Shown: positions 8,555 through 18,523 of the stretch, in pieces
How positions within the stretch are numbered: position 1 is the first letter of the stretch
Layout: each line of letters starts with the position of its first letter
NCBI RefSeq assembly: GCF_016107685.1
Contig: NZ_JABASY010000001.1
Coordinates: forward strand, 958,187 to 1,022,186
Length of the DNA: 64,000 nt
DNA from: Brevibacterium yomogidense
GTDB lineage: Bacteria > Actinomycetota > Actinomycetes > Actinomycetales > Brevibacteriaceae
Reading direction: 5' to 3'
Made by a program: the position numbers and the translations under genes
Notes under the pieces: generated by a model
Databases searched by the model: none
The model's input: the letters and a program-made list of their open reading frames with translations, nothing else
Told to the model about the DNA's origin: nothing

Positions 8555-10903
8555 ATGTCGGTGGGGCACGAACCCGATGAGAGCGTCGAGGATCCGACGT
8601 TCAAGGTGCCGTTCTCCTCTGCGGACAGAGAGCTGCTGACGAATCGGGCGCCGCAGGTCCTCGAACTTCTCGACCTCATGGCTGAGCTGCGTGAGGACAC
8701 CGGATCGTGCGGTTCTCTGGGGTCTGCGGAGACGCTCGCAGTGCTGCGGGCTCTGGAACTCGCAGGACGGCTCCTCGAATCCGTGAGCACGGACATGCTG
8801 TCGGCCTACCGGCGCATGGGAGACAGCGCTGCTCACGGATATCGGACGACGGAGGCCCTGTTGGTGGGAGAGTTCCGCATCACTCCGCGAGAAGCACGTC
8901 GTCGCGCGAACCTCAGTGATCAGCTGTCCGGGCGGATCTCGGAATCGGGTGAAGTGCTCCAGCCTGTTCGCCCTGCGATTGCGGATAACTTCGCTGATGG
9001 CCGGATCAGCGCAGATGAGGCCCGTGCGCTGTGCGATGCGGTCGACTCGCTCCCGCCCACAGCTGCGCAGATGTACGCGGACAGGGTGGAGAAGACACTG
9101 GTCGAACTCGCGCCCACCGTGCAGCTCAGGGATTTCCCCAAGCTCTGCAACCGCATCATCCAGCACATCGATCCTGACGGTGCTCTGCCGTCGCTCGAAC
9201 CGGAGCCGCTCAAGTACAACGTCACCCTGGCTCAGCAGCGCAACGGTGACTGGAGGCTGAGAGGGCTGCTGAGCTGCCCGACGGGGACGACGCTGCACGC
9301 GCTCCTCTACGGGCGCATGAAGGACGCGGACGTGCCTGTGACGGTACGGCCGCACCGAGCGTGCAACGCCGACGCTGAACAAGCCGATATCGTTGGCGAC
9401 GCCGGAAAGACGGCGGCAGCCGCCGGCACCGAGGCAGAGGCTGGGGCTGGCACTGAGGCAGAAGCTGGGGCCGGAACCGGAGCACAAGCTGGGGCCGGTG
9501 TCGGGGCAACCGTCAGCACTGAGGCAGAGACTGGGGCGGGTACCGGGGCAACCGTCAGCACCGAGGCAGAGGCTGGAACGGGTGCCGGGGCAGAGGCTGG
9601 GGCCGATACCGGGGCAGAGGCTGGAGTCCGTGGGGCGGAGACGCCTGGATCAGAGCCGGGAACAGGGAGTGGGAGCAACGGCGGAGCAGTCCGGGAGAAC
9701 CAGGAAGGTGCCGGACGACGTGAGACCTCCTGGGAGTCGGCCCCCTTCGTTCCTCCGGCGGATGAGGATGCGTACTCGGCCTCTTCCGCTGTCGGAGACC
9801 ATGAGATGCCGAAGGTCCCGCTCGAAGCGCTGTGGGAGAGTACCCGGGTCAGAGTCCATGCTGACGCGCGCGTCGAGATCAACGGAGTCACCTGGACGCT
9901 CGACGAAGACGAACCGCAGTTCGTCCTCAGTGAGACTGGATGGCCGGCTCTCCTCCCGGAGAGGATCTTCCACGAAGTGCAGAAACTGTTGACGGTGGCA
10001 CGGCAGGCCGAACAGGGCGAAGCGGAATCAGTGCTGTGGGAGAAAGTCCTCGGCCGACGGCCGGCCGGACCGGACGCGGATGACGTAGGGACCACTGTGC
10101 TCAGCGAGGGCGTGACAGCCGGCGATGGCACCGCATTCAGCGGGAGGACTGTGCCCACTGGGAGCACTGCGCCTGATGGGGGCACTGGGCACATCGGGGG
10201 CTCTGTAAACACGGGGAGCTCCATGTCCAGTGGCGTTCCCACACCCAGCGGTGTCTTCTCGGACGGCAGTCGCTCCGAAGCTTTCGTGGACTTCGAGGAG
10301 ACCGCGGCTACCAATCCGGGGGTTGCTCGCCACGACCGCTTCGCGTTCCTCCTGCGATGCGTCGCGCGTGAGCGGGTCCTCCACGGCGCGGACCACGCGC
10401 TGGTGATCACCGCACGTCCCGACGACCTCACGAAGCCCAGCAGCATCCTCACCACCCACACCGGGTCACCGGTCAGCCTCGCCGCAACCGAACAGTGGTC
10501 GAACGCCGCGCAGACGTTCCTCCACCTGCTCGACGACGGGGGTCGCACCGTTCAGGTCCGCTCACAGGGCCGCTTCGCGACGCGCAGTCAGATGGCAGTG
10601 CTGGCTGCCCGCGACCAGGGGTGCACCTTCCCCGACTGCGATGCCCCCGCCGAATGGTGCGAGGCCCACCACATCATCGCGTGGGCGCGAGGAGGCGAAA
10701 CCTCGATCGACAACCTGACGCTGCTGTGCCCCTTCCACCACAGGTGGTTCGAGAAGTCCGGGTGGGACGGGCGCTTCCTCAACGGGCTCCCCGCGTGGGT
10801 GCCTCCCCGGCACATCGACCGGAAGCAGCGACCGCTGTACCACTCGCGCTTCCGGGTGGCGCTGCTGGACCTTCCCCCGGAACTGCCCCTCACCGCAGGG
10901 TGA
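8555..10903 (+). CDS. DUF222 / 13E12-repeat family HNH endonuclease-like protein
   Basis: This member of the abundant actinobacterial DUF222-HNH family is probably a nuclease of unknown biological role, often multi-copy and mobile-like. The N-terminal DUF222 region (about residues 30-270) is followed by a long Ala/Gly/Thr/Glu-rich repeat at about 285-365 (units like GTEAEAGAGTEAEAGAGTG). A second variable linker lies near 505-570. The C-terminal HNH motif at about 690-730 has CTFPDCDAP, EAHHIIAWARGG and LLCPFHH, with zinc-type cysteines and histidines intact. The start at 8555 has GGAGG 7 bases upstream. At 782 residues it is longer than typical (about 400-550). It interrupts the betaine cluster, consistent with insertion, but flanking repeats were not found. 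Confidence 0.82.
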   Translation: MSVGHEPDESVEDPTFKVPFSSADRELLTNRAPQVLELLDLMAELREDTGSCGSLGSAETLAVLRALELAGRLLESVSTDMLSAYRRMGDSAAHGYRTTEALLVGEFRITPREARRRANLSDQLSGRISESGEVLQPVRPAIADNFADGRISADEARALCDAVDSLPPTAAQMYADRVEKTLVELAPTVQLRDFPKLCNRIIQHIDPDGALPSLEPEPLKYNVTLAQQRNGDWRLRGLLSCPTGTTLHALLYGRMKDADVPVTVRPHRACNADAEQADIVGDAGKTAAAAGTEAEAGAGTEAEAGAGTGAQAGAGVGATVSTEAETGAGTGATVSTEAEAGTGAGAEAGADTGAEAGVRGAETPGSEPGTGSGSNGGAVRENQEGAGRRETSWESAPFVPPADEDAYSASSAVGDHEMPKVPLEALWESTRVRVHADARVEINGVTWTLDEDEPQFVLSETGWPALLPERIFHEVQKLLTVARQAEQGEAESVLWEKVLGRRPAGPDADDVGTTVLSEGVTAGDGTAFSGRTVPTGSTAPDGGTGHIGGSVNTGSSMSSGVPTPSGVFSDGSRSEAFVDFEETAATNPGVARHDRFAFLLRCVARERVLHGADHALVITARPDDLTKPSSILTTHTGSPVSLAATEQWSNAAQTFLHLLDDGGRTVQVRSQGRFATRSQMAVLAARDQGCTFPDCDAPAEWCEAHHIIAWARGGETSIDNLTLLCPFHHRWFEKSGWDGRFLNGLPAWVPPRHIDRKQRPLYHSRFRVALLDLPPELPLTAG

Positions 10904-10981
10904 TGGCCCGGGCCCGCCACCGTCAAGCTGTGGTGACGATCCATCCGAGGCGACGCCCCCACCTCTACCGAGACGGCTTCC

Positions 10982-11845
10982 TCACCGCAGGATGACGGTC
11001 CTGTCGCCGTTGAGGAAGACGCGGGAGTCGCAGTGCCATTTCACAGCATCGGCGAGTGCCTTGTTCTCCGAATCACGGCCCGCGGCGACGAGGTCCTCCG
11101 GGCCGTGAGTGTGGTCGACCTCGATGACCTGCTGAGTGATGATCGGTCCCTCGTCCAGCTCGTCGTTGACGTAGTGCGCGGTCGCCCCCACGGTCTTCAC
11201 ACCGCGGGCATACGCCTGGTGGTACGGCTTCGCACCCTTGAACGACGGGAGGAACGAATGGTGGATGTTGATCGCCCTCCCGGTGAGCTCCCGTGACAAT
11301 TCGTCCGAAAGGATCTGCATGTAGCGGGCGAGGACCACCAGATCGACCTCGAACCGGTCCACCAGATCCAGCAGACGGGCCTCCGCCTCTGCCTTCGTGT
11401 CCTTCGTGACCGGCACGTGGTGGAAGGGGATGCCGTGCCACTCGACCGTCTGGCGGTGATCAGGATGGTTCGACACGACCGCGACGATCTCCGCGTTGAG
11501 CTCCCCCATCCGCGCGCGGTACAGCAGGTCGTTGAGGCAGTGCCCGAACTTCGACACCATGACCAGCACCCGCTGCTTCTGAGCGGTGGGCCGCAGCGAC
11601 CAGTCGGCGCGGAACTCCTCAGCCAGCACTGCGAAGTCGGCGCGGACCTTCTCCGGGTCTGCACCCTCACTCAGGGAGAAGCGGATCCGCGAGAAGAAAT
11701 GGTCCGTCAGCGGGTCGTCGAACTGCTTGAGCTCGATGATGTCACCGCCGTGCTCCACGAGCACACCGGTCAAGCCGTGGACGATCCCGCGGCGCTGCGG
11801 GCAAGTGAACGTGACGACGAAGTCGAGGGCTGTAGGGGCGGGCAT
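10982..11845 (-). CDS. purU: formyltetrahydrofolate deformylase
   Basis: This hydrolyses 10-formyl-THF to formate and THF. An N-terminal ACT domain (residues about 8-85) precedes a formyltransferase-fold catalytic domain with VVSNHPD, HHSFLPSFKGAKPYHQAY and GATAHYVNDELDEGPII. The start at 11845 (MPAPTALDF) has AGGAGG five bases upstream, better than the in-frame start at 11878. At 287 residues it is family length. It lies last in line with soxBDAG on the same strand, 103 bases after soxG. There it would regenerate free THF from methylene-THF made by sarcosine oxidase, after conversion to formyl-THF by enzymes not in this window. Confidence 0.92.
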   Translation of the reverse strand: MPAPTALDFVVTFTCPQRRGIVHGLTGVLVEHGGDIIELKQFDDPLTDHFFSRIRFSLSEGADPEKVRADFAVLAEEFRADWSLRPTAQKQRVLVMVSKFGHCLNDLLYRARMGELNAEIVAVVSNHPDHRQTVEWHGIPFHHVPVTKDTKAEAEARLLDLVDRFEVDLVVLARYMQILSDELSRELTGRAINIHHSFLPSFKGAKPYHQAYARGVKTVGATAHYVNDELDEGPIITQQVIEVDHTHGPEDLVAAGRDSENKALADAVKWHCDSRVFLNGDRTVILR

Positions 11846-11948
11846 GGGGGCCTCCTGGGTCGTTCGAAGAGGGATCACTGCTGTGTCGGGGCTGTGTCGG
11901 GGAAGAAAACATGACCCGTCTGCCGACTATTGGGGGTCGCTCTCCCGA

Positions 11949-12737
11949 CTACCGGGGGTCACGGAACTCGAGCATCGCGTCGAGCAGCCACCGCACCGTG
12001 TACTCGGCGAATGACGAGCGGGGCAGCAGTCGGAACGTGTCCTCGTGTGCACGATGGACGATCATCTGCACTGGGCCCACGAGTGTCGACACCGCGGCCC
12101 CCACCGGGAACGCCCGAGGATGCAGGTCGACATGGCAGCCCTTCTCCAGAACCGCCCGGGCGGGCTCCCCACTCAGCTCCAGCACCGTCCGGTTGCCGGA
12201 TAGATCGAGCACCTGCCCGGGGGCGCGGCCGGCCCCCGGCCGATCGTCGTCCAGAGCAGCCGCTGCAGCATCCGCCACACCGGGTTCGTGGGTGCGCGAC
12301 ACGTCGACCAGGAGGAACTCGTCGGGCGACAGCCAGACGCAGTGGGCGCCGTCCGGGTCACCGGTGGTCCGACCGGCACTGTCCGGCAGGGCCACCCCAA
12401 GCACCTGCGTGATCCGGTCGGCGGCGGCACCGCCCTGATGGGCGCGGATCCCCAACTGCAGAGCGAACGGGATCTCCCGGAGGGAGACCCCATCCGGCCC
12501 CTCGCTGCTGGCCGCCGCCATGTCCGCGGCGAGAGACTGTGCGGGCGACCGCAGCAGGGAGGTGGGATTCGGCCTCGGCCCCGGGAACGAGGCCCCCGAC
12601 GCGGGTGCGGCGGCACCCGACCTCGGCGACGTGGTCACCGTTCCGTGCACGCCCGCCCCCTGCGAGCCTGCTTGGTGCGCGCCGACCCCCTGCGAGCCAA
12701 CCCCCTCTGATTCGAGTGTGTGCGTGGTGTCAGCCAT
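11949..12737 (-). CDS. soxG: sarcosine oxidase gamma subunit
   Basis: This is a structural subunit of heterotetrameric sarcosine oxidase, in the GcvT-like SoxG family. The conserved region starts near residue 75 ([19 protein letters not shown]) and includes [13 protein letters not shown] and the C-terminal [18 protein letters not shown]. The first 70 residues are Gly/Ala/Ser/Pro-rich and look disordered. SoxG is normally about 200 residues and this has 262. The start overlaps the soxA stop by eight bases, so the two are translationally coupled. Confidence 0.88.
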   Translation of the reverse strand: MADTTHTLESEGVGSQGVGAHQAGSQGAGVHGTVTTSPRSGAAAPASGASFPGPRPNPTSLLRSPAQSLAADMAAASSEGPDGVSLREIPFALQLGIRAHQGGAAADRITQVLGVALPDSAGRTTGDPDGAHCVWLSPDEFLLVDVSRTHEPGVADAAAAALDDDRPGAGRAPGQVLDLSGNRTVLELSGEPARAVLEKGCHVDLHPRAFPVGAAVSTLVGPVQMIVHRAHEDTFRLLPRSSFAEYTVRWLLDAMLEFRDPR

Positions 12738-15700
12738 CGCGGCGGCTCCCTTCCGGGTCGATGAAGACGGATGAGACGATCTCGACGTCGACGAGTTCGC
12801 CGTTCACGGGGGACTGGACGATCTCGCCCATCCGGTTGAAGCCGTTCTCCACGAGCGCCAGGCCGAACGGGCGACCCAGCTCCGCGGACAGGTACGACGA
12901 CGTGACATGGCCGATCATCGGCACGGGACCGACCTCCGGCGTCACGGGGGTGCCCGCACTGATGAGCTGCGCACCCTCATCGAGCCGGGTGGCACCGTCG
13001 ACCGGCAGGACACCCACGAAGTGCTTCCTGTCCGGCCGGGCGGTGTCCTCCCGCTGGAACGACCGCTTGCCGATGAAGTCCTTGAACTTCGACACGGCCC
13101 AGCTCATGCCCGCGTCGTGCGGGGTGACGGTGCCGTCCGTGTCCTGCCCGATGATGAGCAGGCCCTTCTCCGCGCGCAGCACGTGCATCGTCTCCGTGCC
13201 GTACGGGGTGATGTCGAACTCGGCCCCCGCCTCCGCGATGAGTTCCCATGCGGCCAGGCCGTAGAAGTTGCCCACGTTGACCTCGAACGCGAGCTCGCCG
13301 GAGAACGACACCCGGCAGATCCGCGCGGGAATGCCGTTCGCAAGCGTCGTCTCCCGGATCTCCATGAACGGGAACGCGTCGTTGGACACGTCCAGTTCCG
13401 GTGCGATCTTCGCGATGACGTCCCGGGACCGGGGACCCGCGACGGCGATCGTGTTCCACTGCTCTGTGACGGAGGTGAAGAACACGTCCATGTCCGGCCA
13501 TTCCGTCTGGTGCCATTCCTCCATCCAGTCGAGCACACCGGCGGCGCCGCCTGTGGTCGTCGTCATGAGGTAGCGGTCGTCGGCGAGCCTGATCGTCACG
13601 CCGTCGTCGAACAGCATCCCGTCGGGGGTGCACATGAGACCGTAGCGGCCCTTGCCCACCGCGAGCTTCGCGAACCCGTTCGTGTAGACCCGGTTGAGGA
13701 ACTCGGGGGCGTCCGCGCCCCGGATCTCGATCTTCCCCAGCGTCGAGGCGTCCATGAACCCCACGGACGTGCGGACGGCGGCACATTCGCGCAGCACTGC
13801 GGCGTCCATGTCCTCGTCGCCCTGTGGGAAGTACCAGGGGCGCTTCCACTGACCGACGTCCTCGAACAGGGCACCGTGCGCCACGTGCCAGGGCTGGATG
13901 TTCGTGACGCGGGCGGGTTCGTACAGATCGCCACGCCGCCGTCCGGCCAGCGCCGCGAACGCGACGGGTGTGTACGGCGGGCGGTTGGTCGAGGTCCCGA
14001 CGGACGCCGGATCCGCGCCGTCCAGCAGGGAGGCGATGACTCCCATCGCGTTGACGCTGCTGGTCTTGCCCTGGTCGTTCGCCGTCGAGATCGACGTGTA
14101 CCGCTTGATGTGCTCGACCGACCGCATCCCCGCACCGACCGCGCGCAGCACGTCCGCGACCGTCTGGTCGCGCTGGAGGTCGACGACATGGCTGTCCCAC
14201 GCCTCGGGCGCGAGCCACACGTCGCCCGCGGCGGCCTCGGCGCTTCCAGCGTCTTGCCCGACACCGTCGTGCTCACCGGCATCGGCAGAGCTGCCACCGG
14301 TGCTGCCCGGGGCGGCGACGAGCCACAGCGGGCGCACCGGCCCCACCTCTTCCGCCGAGGCCGCAGGCACCACGAGCGGACCCGTCGCCCCCGTGGCCGC
14401 GGCCGCGTCGTGCCCGGCGTGGGCACCTTCGGTGAGGGCCTCGGCGAGCGTCATCGCACCGTTGGCGGCGCCCGCCACGGCCTGCCCGGCGACCGGGGCC
14501 TCGGGCACGAAGGCCGCGAGCGCGTCGTCCCAGCGGGTGCGGCCCATTCGCTGCGTGTGGAGGTGGAGGACGGGGGAGTGGCCCCCGGAGACGGCGAGCA
14601 CGTCGGCCTCGACCGATTCGACGGCACCGGTGATGCGGCCGGAGTCGTCGACGGGGGCGAAGGACACGCGGGTGATGCGGCCGGTGCCCGTCGCAGGTGC
14701 GACTTCCGGCGGAGCCGCCGCGCCCGAGGCGGTCCCACCCTGGACGGTTGCGCCGCCGGCCCCCGCGCCCGAGCCTCCCGCGCCCGAGGTGCCCACGACT
14801 GCCGCGCCGAACACACCTCGGGTGCCGGTCGCCTCGAGCACGGCACGGGCGCGTGCCGTGGGCTCCGTGCGGGAGTCGACGACGACGGGAACGCCGATGC
14901 CCGCGCTGTGGAGGTCCTCGACGAGTGCGTACGCGCTGTCGTTCGTCGTCATCACGGCGATGCTGTTCCCGACTGCGGCGGCATACCGGTTGAGGTAGGT
15001 GCGGACGGCGCCGGCGAGCATGACACCGGGCCGGTCGTTGTCCGCGAACACGAGGGGGCGCTCGTGTGCGCCGGTCGCGAGGACGACCCGCTTGGCGCGG
15101 ATGTGCCACACGCGTTCGCGGGGGACGCCGGCGCGGACAGGGGTGTCGACGTCCGCCGCGCGGCGCTCGACCGCGACGACGTAGTTCGAGTCGTAGGAGC
15201 CGATCGCCGTGGTCCGCCGCATGTACGTGAACTCCGGCTGCGCCTCCAGCCGGTCGAGCATGGCGTGCACCCAGTCGACGGCGTCCGTCCCGTCGATGGT
15301 GTCGTCCCTCCCTGCCAGTTCTCGGCAGGACAGCAGGGAGCCGCCGGGCCGGGACTGCTCGTCGACCAGGAGAGTGCGGGCGCCGGTCTTCGCGGCCTCG
15401 CGCGAGGCGGCGATCCCGGCAGGTCCCGCACCGACGACGAGCACGTCCGTGTGGACGTACTTCCGGTCGTAGTAGGCATCGTCCCCGATCGGGTCGAGCA
15501 CACCCATGCCCTGCAACCAGTGGGCGTGGAGCCCGTCGATGGCCTCGACCGTGGTGGCCGGCAGCATCGATTCGGAGGGCGCCCCCGGTGTGCGGGCCTC
15601 GACGGTGAGGAGGGCGTTCGGCTCCTCCACACCGGCAGCGAGGATCCCACGGGGCCGGGACTTGTAGAGGGAGGGCCCGCACGCGAGGTCGCCGGACGCG

Positions 15701-15831
15701 ATGGCCGCGCTTGCGACGGTGTCGCCGGCGAAGGCGGGGACGGTGGTGCCGTCGACGGTGACGGAGAGGTGCGTGTGCCGATCGATTCCGTGTCCGGGCG
15801 AGCGGTCGGGCCCCAGGCGGTACGACGTCAT
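12730..15831 (-). CDS. soxA: sarcosine oxidase alpha subunit
   Basis: This is the large subunit of the heterotetramer that oxidises sarcosine to glycine, H2O2 and methylene-THF. A 2Fe-2S-like N-terminal domain (about 20-100) is followed by a dinucleotide fold ([14 protein letters not shown], about 133) and a second nucleotide motif ([14 protein letters not shown]). The C-terminal aminomethyltransferase domain covers about 660-1030, with GSEFL-like [17 protein letters not shown] and [17 protein letters not shown]. The protein has 1033 residues against about 965-1000 normally. Gly/Ala-rich inserts lie near 345-380 and 500-540. Its ATG overlaps the soxD stop by four bases. Confidence 0.93.
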   Translation of the reverse strand: MTSYRLGPDRSPGHGIDRHTHLSVTVDGTTVPAFAGDTVASAAIASGDLACGPSLYKSRPRGILAAGVEEPNALLTVEARTPGAPSESMLPATTVEAIDGLHAHWLQGMGVLDPIGDDAYYDRKYVHTDVLVVGAGPAGIAASREAAKTGARTLLVDEQSRPGGSLLSCRELAGRDDTIDGTDAVDWVHAMLDRLEAQPEFTYMRRTTAIGSYDSNYVVAVERRAADVDTPVRAGVPRERVWHIRAKRVVLATGAHERPLVFADNDRPGVMLAGAVRTYLNRYAAAVGNSIAVMTTNDSAYALVEDLHSAGIGVPVVVDSRTEPTARARAVLEATGTRGVFGAAVVGTSGAGGSGAGAGGATVQGGTASGAAAPPEVAPATGTGRITRVSFAPVDDSGRITGAVESVEADVLAVSGGHSPVLHLHTQRMGRTRWDDALAAFVPEAPVAGQAVAGAANGAMTLAEALTEGAHAGHDAAAATGATGPLVVPAASAEEVGPVRPLWLVAAPGSTGGSSADAGEHDGVGQDAGSAEAAAGDVWLAPEAWDSHVVDLQRDQTVADVLRAVGAGMRSVEHIKRYTSISTANDQGKTSSVNAMGVIASLLDGADPASVGTSTNRPPYTPVAFAALAGRRRGDLYEPARVTNIQPWHVAHGALFEDVGQWKRPWYFPQGDEDMDAAVLRECAAVRTSVGFMDASTLGKIEIRGADAPEFLNRVYTNGFAKLAVGKGRYGLMCTPDGMLFDDGVTIRLADDRYLMTTTTGGAAGVLDWMEEWHQTEWPDMDVFFTSVTEQWNTIAVAGPRSRDVIAKIAPELDVSNDAFPFMEIRETTLANGIPARICRVSFSGELAFEVNVGNFYGLAAWELIAEAGAEFDITPYGTETMHVLRAEKGLLIIGQDTDGTVTPHDAGMSWAVSKFKDFIGKRSFQREDTARPDRKHFVGVLPVDGATRLDEGAQLISAGTPVTPEVGPVPMIGHVTSSYLSAELGRPFGLALVENGFNRMGEIVQSPVNGELVDVEIVSSVFIDPEGSRRDG

Positions 15832-16292
15832 GCGGAATCACTCCCGGATTCAGTGGAAGAGGCGGACGGGGAGGAAGGTGTGGGGCCGGTAGGGGAGGCG
15901 CCGGGTGAGGCGGGGCCGGAAGGGGAGGCCCCAGGTGAGGCAGGGCCGGAAGGGGAAGCCCCGGGTGAGGCGGGGCCGGCAGGCGCCACCGCGGGCGAGC
16001 CGCTCACCAGGTGGGCATACTCGTGCGGGGGCTGGGCGCCCATCGGGTAGACCGCCAGGAACTCGTAGCTCGCGGTGTCGCGGATCGCGTTGAACCACTT
16101 GCGGCAGCCCACCCCGTGCTGCCAGCGCTCCGCGAACGGTCCGCGCGGGTTGTCGCGGTAGAAGAGGAACTCCGCCCACTGCGCGTCGGTGAGAGCGTAC
16201 GGGTCCTCCGGGTAGGCGACGTGCGCCTGGCCCCCGTAGTGGAACTCGACCTCGTCACGGGGCCCGCAGTGCGGGCAGTCGATGAGGAGCAT
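15828..16292 (-). CDS. soxD: sarcosine oxidase delta subunit with repeat tail
   Basis: This is the small zinc-binding subunit of sarcosine oxidase. The family start [17 protein letters not shown] carries Cys6 and Cys9, and a later Cys in GVGCRKWFN completes the zinc site. [13 protein letters not shown] and [15 protein letters not shown] are family hallmarks. SoxD is normally about 95-100 residues. Here a tail of about 55 residues follows, built of a tandem ten-residue unit [10 protein letters not shown] encoded by 30-base repeats at about 15890-15990, and it is probably disordered. The gene is coupled to soxA through a four-base overlap. Confidence 0.9.
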   Translation of the reverse strand: MLLIDCPHCGPRDEVEFHYGGQAHVAYPEDPYALTDAQWAEFLFYRDNPRGPFAERWQHGVGCRKWFNAIRDTASYEFLAVYPMGAQPPHEYAHLVSGSPAVAPAGPASPGASPSGPASPGASPSGPASPGASPTGPTPSSPSASSTESGSDSA

Positions 16293-16359
16293 GACCGATC
16301 AGGCCTTTCGTGTGGGGGAGGTGCGGTGCGACAGCGTGACCACGAGGGGCGTCGGGCGG

Positions 16360-17577
16360 TCAGTGCGCGACACCGGCTGCACCGTGCTCGTCGATGAGGT
16401 GACCGGTCTCGAACCGGTCGAGGAGGAACGGCTCGTTGAGGGGATGCGGCGAACCGGTCGCGATCGTGTGCGCGAAGGTGAAACCGGCCCCGGGAGTCCC
16501 CTTGAACCCACCCGTGCCCCAGCCGCAGTTCACGTACAGCTCATCGATGGGTGTGGGGGAGACGACGGGCGAGGCGTCATCGGTGGTGTCGACGACGCCT
16601 CCCCACGTGCGCAGCAGGTGGGCGCGGGAGAAGATCGGGAACAGCTCCACCGCTGCGGCCATCTGATCCTCGATGACGTGGAAGCCTCCGCGCTGGCCGT
16701 ACCCGTTGTAGGCGTCGGCGCCGGCGCCCATCACCAGTTCGCCCTTGTGCGCCTGCGACACGTACACGTGGACGTGGTTCGACATGACCACCGTCGGATG
16801 CACGGGCTCGAACAGCTCCGACACCAGCGCCTGCAGCGGGCGCGACCGGATGGGGAGCCGGAAACCGGCGAGGTCCGCGAGGACACTCGAATGCCCCGCA
16901 GCGGCGAGGCCGACCTTGCCGGCGGCGATCCGGCCGCGGTTCGTCTCGACCCCCACCACCCGGTTGCCGTCCTTGACGAAGCCGGTGACCTCGCAGTTCT
17001 GGATGATGTCGACGCCCATCGCGTCGCAGGCCCGCGCGAACGCCCACGCGACGTGATCGTGCTTCGCGATGCCCGCGCGAGCCTGGTACGTGGCCCCCAG
17101 GACCGGGTAGCGGATGTCGTCGGAGATGTTGAGGATGGGGCACACCTCCTTCGCCTCGTCGGGCGAGAGGAACTCCGCGTCCACACCGTTGAGCTGGTTC
17201 GCGTGTGCACGGCGACGGGACTCGCGGACGTCCTGGAGGGTGTGCGCGAGGTTGAGGACGCCGCGCTGCGAGAAGAGGAAGTCGTAGTCGAGCTCTTCGG
17301 GCAGCTGCTCCCACAGGCGGATCGAGTGCTCGTAGATCGCGGCCGACTCGTCCCACAGGTAGTTCGACCGGATGATCGTCGTGTTGCGCGCCATGTTGCC
17401 GCCGGCGAGCCAGCCGCGCTCCAGGATCGCGATGTTCGTCATCCCGTGGTTCCGGGCCAGGTAGTAGGCCGCGGCGAGTCCGTGACCGCCACCGCCGACG
17501 ATGACAGCGTCGTACGAGGGCTTCGGGTCGGGGTTCCGCCAGAGGAATTCGGGATGCTCGGGAAGCGATTCGGCCAC
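16360..17577 (-). CDS. soxB: sarcosine oxidase beta subunit
   Basis: This is the catalytic flavoprotein subunit, binding FAD and covalent FMN, that oxidises sarcosine. The Rossmann motif [18 protein letters not shown] is near residue 25. The [23 protein letters not shown] segment carries the histidine expected to hold FMN, and [14 protein letters not shown] is the C-terminal family motif. The GTG start at 17577 gives 405 residues, the classical length, and has AAGGAG 7 bases upstream. The frame stays open to 17697, but that stretch covers the operator and promoter. It is the first gene of soxBDAG-purU and is divergent from a GntR regulator. Confidence 0.95.
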   Translation of the reverse strand: MAESLPEHPEFLWRNPDPKPSYDAVIVGGGGHGLAAAYYLARNHGMTNIAILERGWLAGGNMARNTTIIRSNYLWDESAAIYEHSIRLWEQLPEELDYDFLFSQRGVLNLAHTLQDVRESRRRAHANQLNGVDAEFLSPDEAKEVCPILNISDDIRYPVLGATYQARAGIAKHDHVAWAFARACDAMGVDIIQNCEVTGFVKDGNRVVGVETNRGRIAAGKVGLAAAGHSSVLADLAGFRLPIRSRPLQALVSELFEPVHPTVVMSNHVHVYVSQAHKGELVMGAGADAYNGYGQRGGFHVIEDQMAAAVELFPIFSRAHLLRTWGGVVDTTDDASPVVSPTPIDELYVNCGWGTGGFKGTPGAGFTFAHTIATGSPHPLNEPFLLDRFETGHLIDEHGAAGVAH

Positions 17578-17624
17578 GTGTGCGCTCCTTCGCGCCGATC
17601 GGGGCGTGCGCCCCTCTTGATGGG

Positions 17625-17642
17625 CAACTGATATATCAGTTG
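17625..17642. promoter_or_regulatory. palindromic operator between soxB and the GntR gene
   Basis: CAACTGATATATCAGTTG is a perfect 18-base palindrome in the 118-base gap between divergent soxB and the GntR gene. The GntR (FadR-type) protein probably binds it and controls both directions. Its GATATATC core recurs in front of fdhA at 6919-6926. Confidence 0.75.
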
Positions 17643-17695
17643 TGGGTCTATAGTAGGTCGAGTGATCCGAGCAACGCAAGAGGGGACGTGCTGAC

Positions 17696-18469
17696 ATGTC
17701 GGAAGCGACATCCGCGGCGCGGACGACGATGGAGGAGCCGGTCGCAGCGGGTGCGACCGGGGCGGACTCGACGGTGCCCGAGGCGACGACTGCGGGTGCG
17801 ACAGTCGCGCAGGCGGCGACCGCCGTTCGCGCCCCCGCTGACGAGACCCTCGCCGATCGCGCCTACCGGATCCTGCGTGACCGGCTCGTCCTCCTCGAGA
17901 TCGCTCCGGGCGAACCCCTGTCGGAGACGATCCTGTCGGAGGAGACCGGGGTGGGGCGCACCCCGCTGCGGGAGGCCCTCAAGAGGCTCGAAGCGGACCA
18001 CCTGGTCGTCACGTACCCGCGGCGCGGGACGTTCGCCACAGCCGTGGACCTCACCGACCTCGCGGAGATCTCCGATATCCGAGGCGCCCTCGTCCCGCTC
18101 GCCGCCCGTCGTGCCGCGGCGGTGCGCGGGGGCGACGCCGCTGAGGACCTCCGCGCCGTGCTCGTGCAGGTGCGTGCGATCACGGGGGAGGAGTCCCGGC
18201 GCGACCTCATGGAACTGGACCTCGACGTCCACAGGATCATCGACCGTGCGGCGTCGAGCCCCTATCTCGAGGAGACACTCGTGCGGCTGGACGGACTCGT
18301 CACCCGCCTCTGGTGCCTGCTCATCGACCGGCTGCCGGTCATGCGCGATCACATCCGGGAGCACATCCCCCTCATGGAGGCGATCCTGTCCGGCGACGAG
18401 GGCGTCGCGGAAGAGCTCGCCCACGAACACGTCCGCCACTTCGACACGGCGGTCCGCGCGGTCCTCTGA
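17696..18469 (+). CDS. GntR family (FadR/FCD-type) regulator, probably of sox genes
   Basis: This is a DNA-binding repressor or activator with an effector domain that commonly senses small organic acids. Residues about 1-50 are Ala/Thr-rich and likely disordered. A winged helix follows ([44 protein letters not shown]). An all-helical FCD domain follows from about 125 ([30 protein letters not shown]), ending with [15 protein letters not shown]. It is divergent from soxB with an 18-base palindrome between. The ligand is presumably sarcosine, betaine or a product, which is inferred from position only. Confidence 0.87.
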   Translation: MSEATSAARTTMEEPVAAGATGADSTVPEATTAGATVAQAATAVRAPADETLADRAYRILRDRLVLLEIAPGEPLSETILSEETGVGRTPLREALKRLEADHLVVTYPRRGTFATAVDLTDLAEISDIRGALVPLAARRAAAVRGGDAAEDLRAVLVQVRAITGEESRRDLMELDLDVHRIIDRAASSPYLEETLVRLDGLVTRLWCLLIDRLPVMRDHIREHIPLMEAILSGDEGVAEELAHEHVRHFDTAVRAVL

Positions 18470-18523
18470 CCGGCTGGTCGGCCGTGCGGTGGGTCGGATT
18501 CCCTGACCTGCTGGGAGGTGGGG

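Noticed and set aside
10886..10997. Similar CTCACCGCAGG words at the ends of the HNH and purU genes
   Set aside because: They are short, lie at the ends of two convergent genes, and are readily explained by chance in GC-rich coding sequence. No element lies between them.
12907..16050. Plus-strand open frame of 1047 codons opposite soxA
   Set aside because: It is the complement of soxA, soxD and soxG in a high-GC sequence. Its translation is Arg/Gly/Val/Asp-rich with no domain, while the minus strand has clear family motifs.
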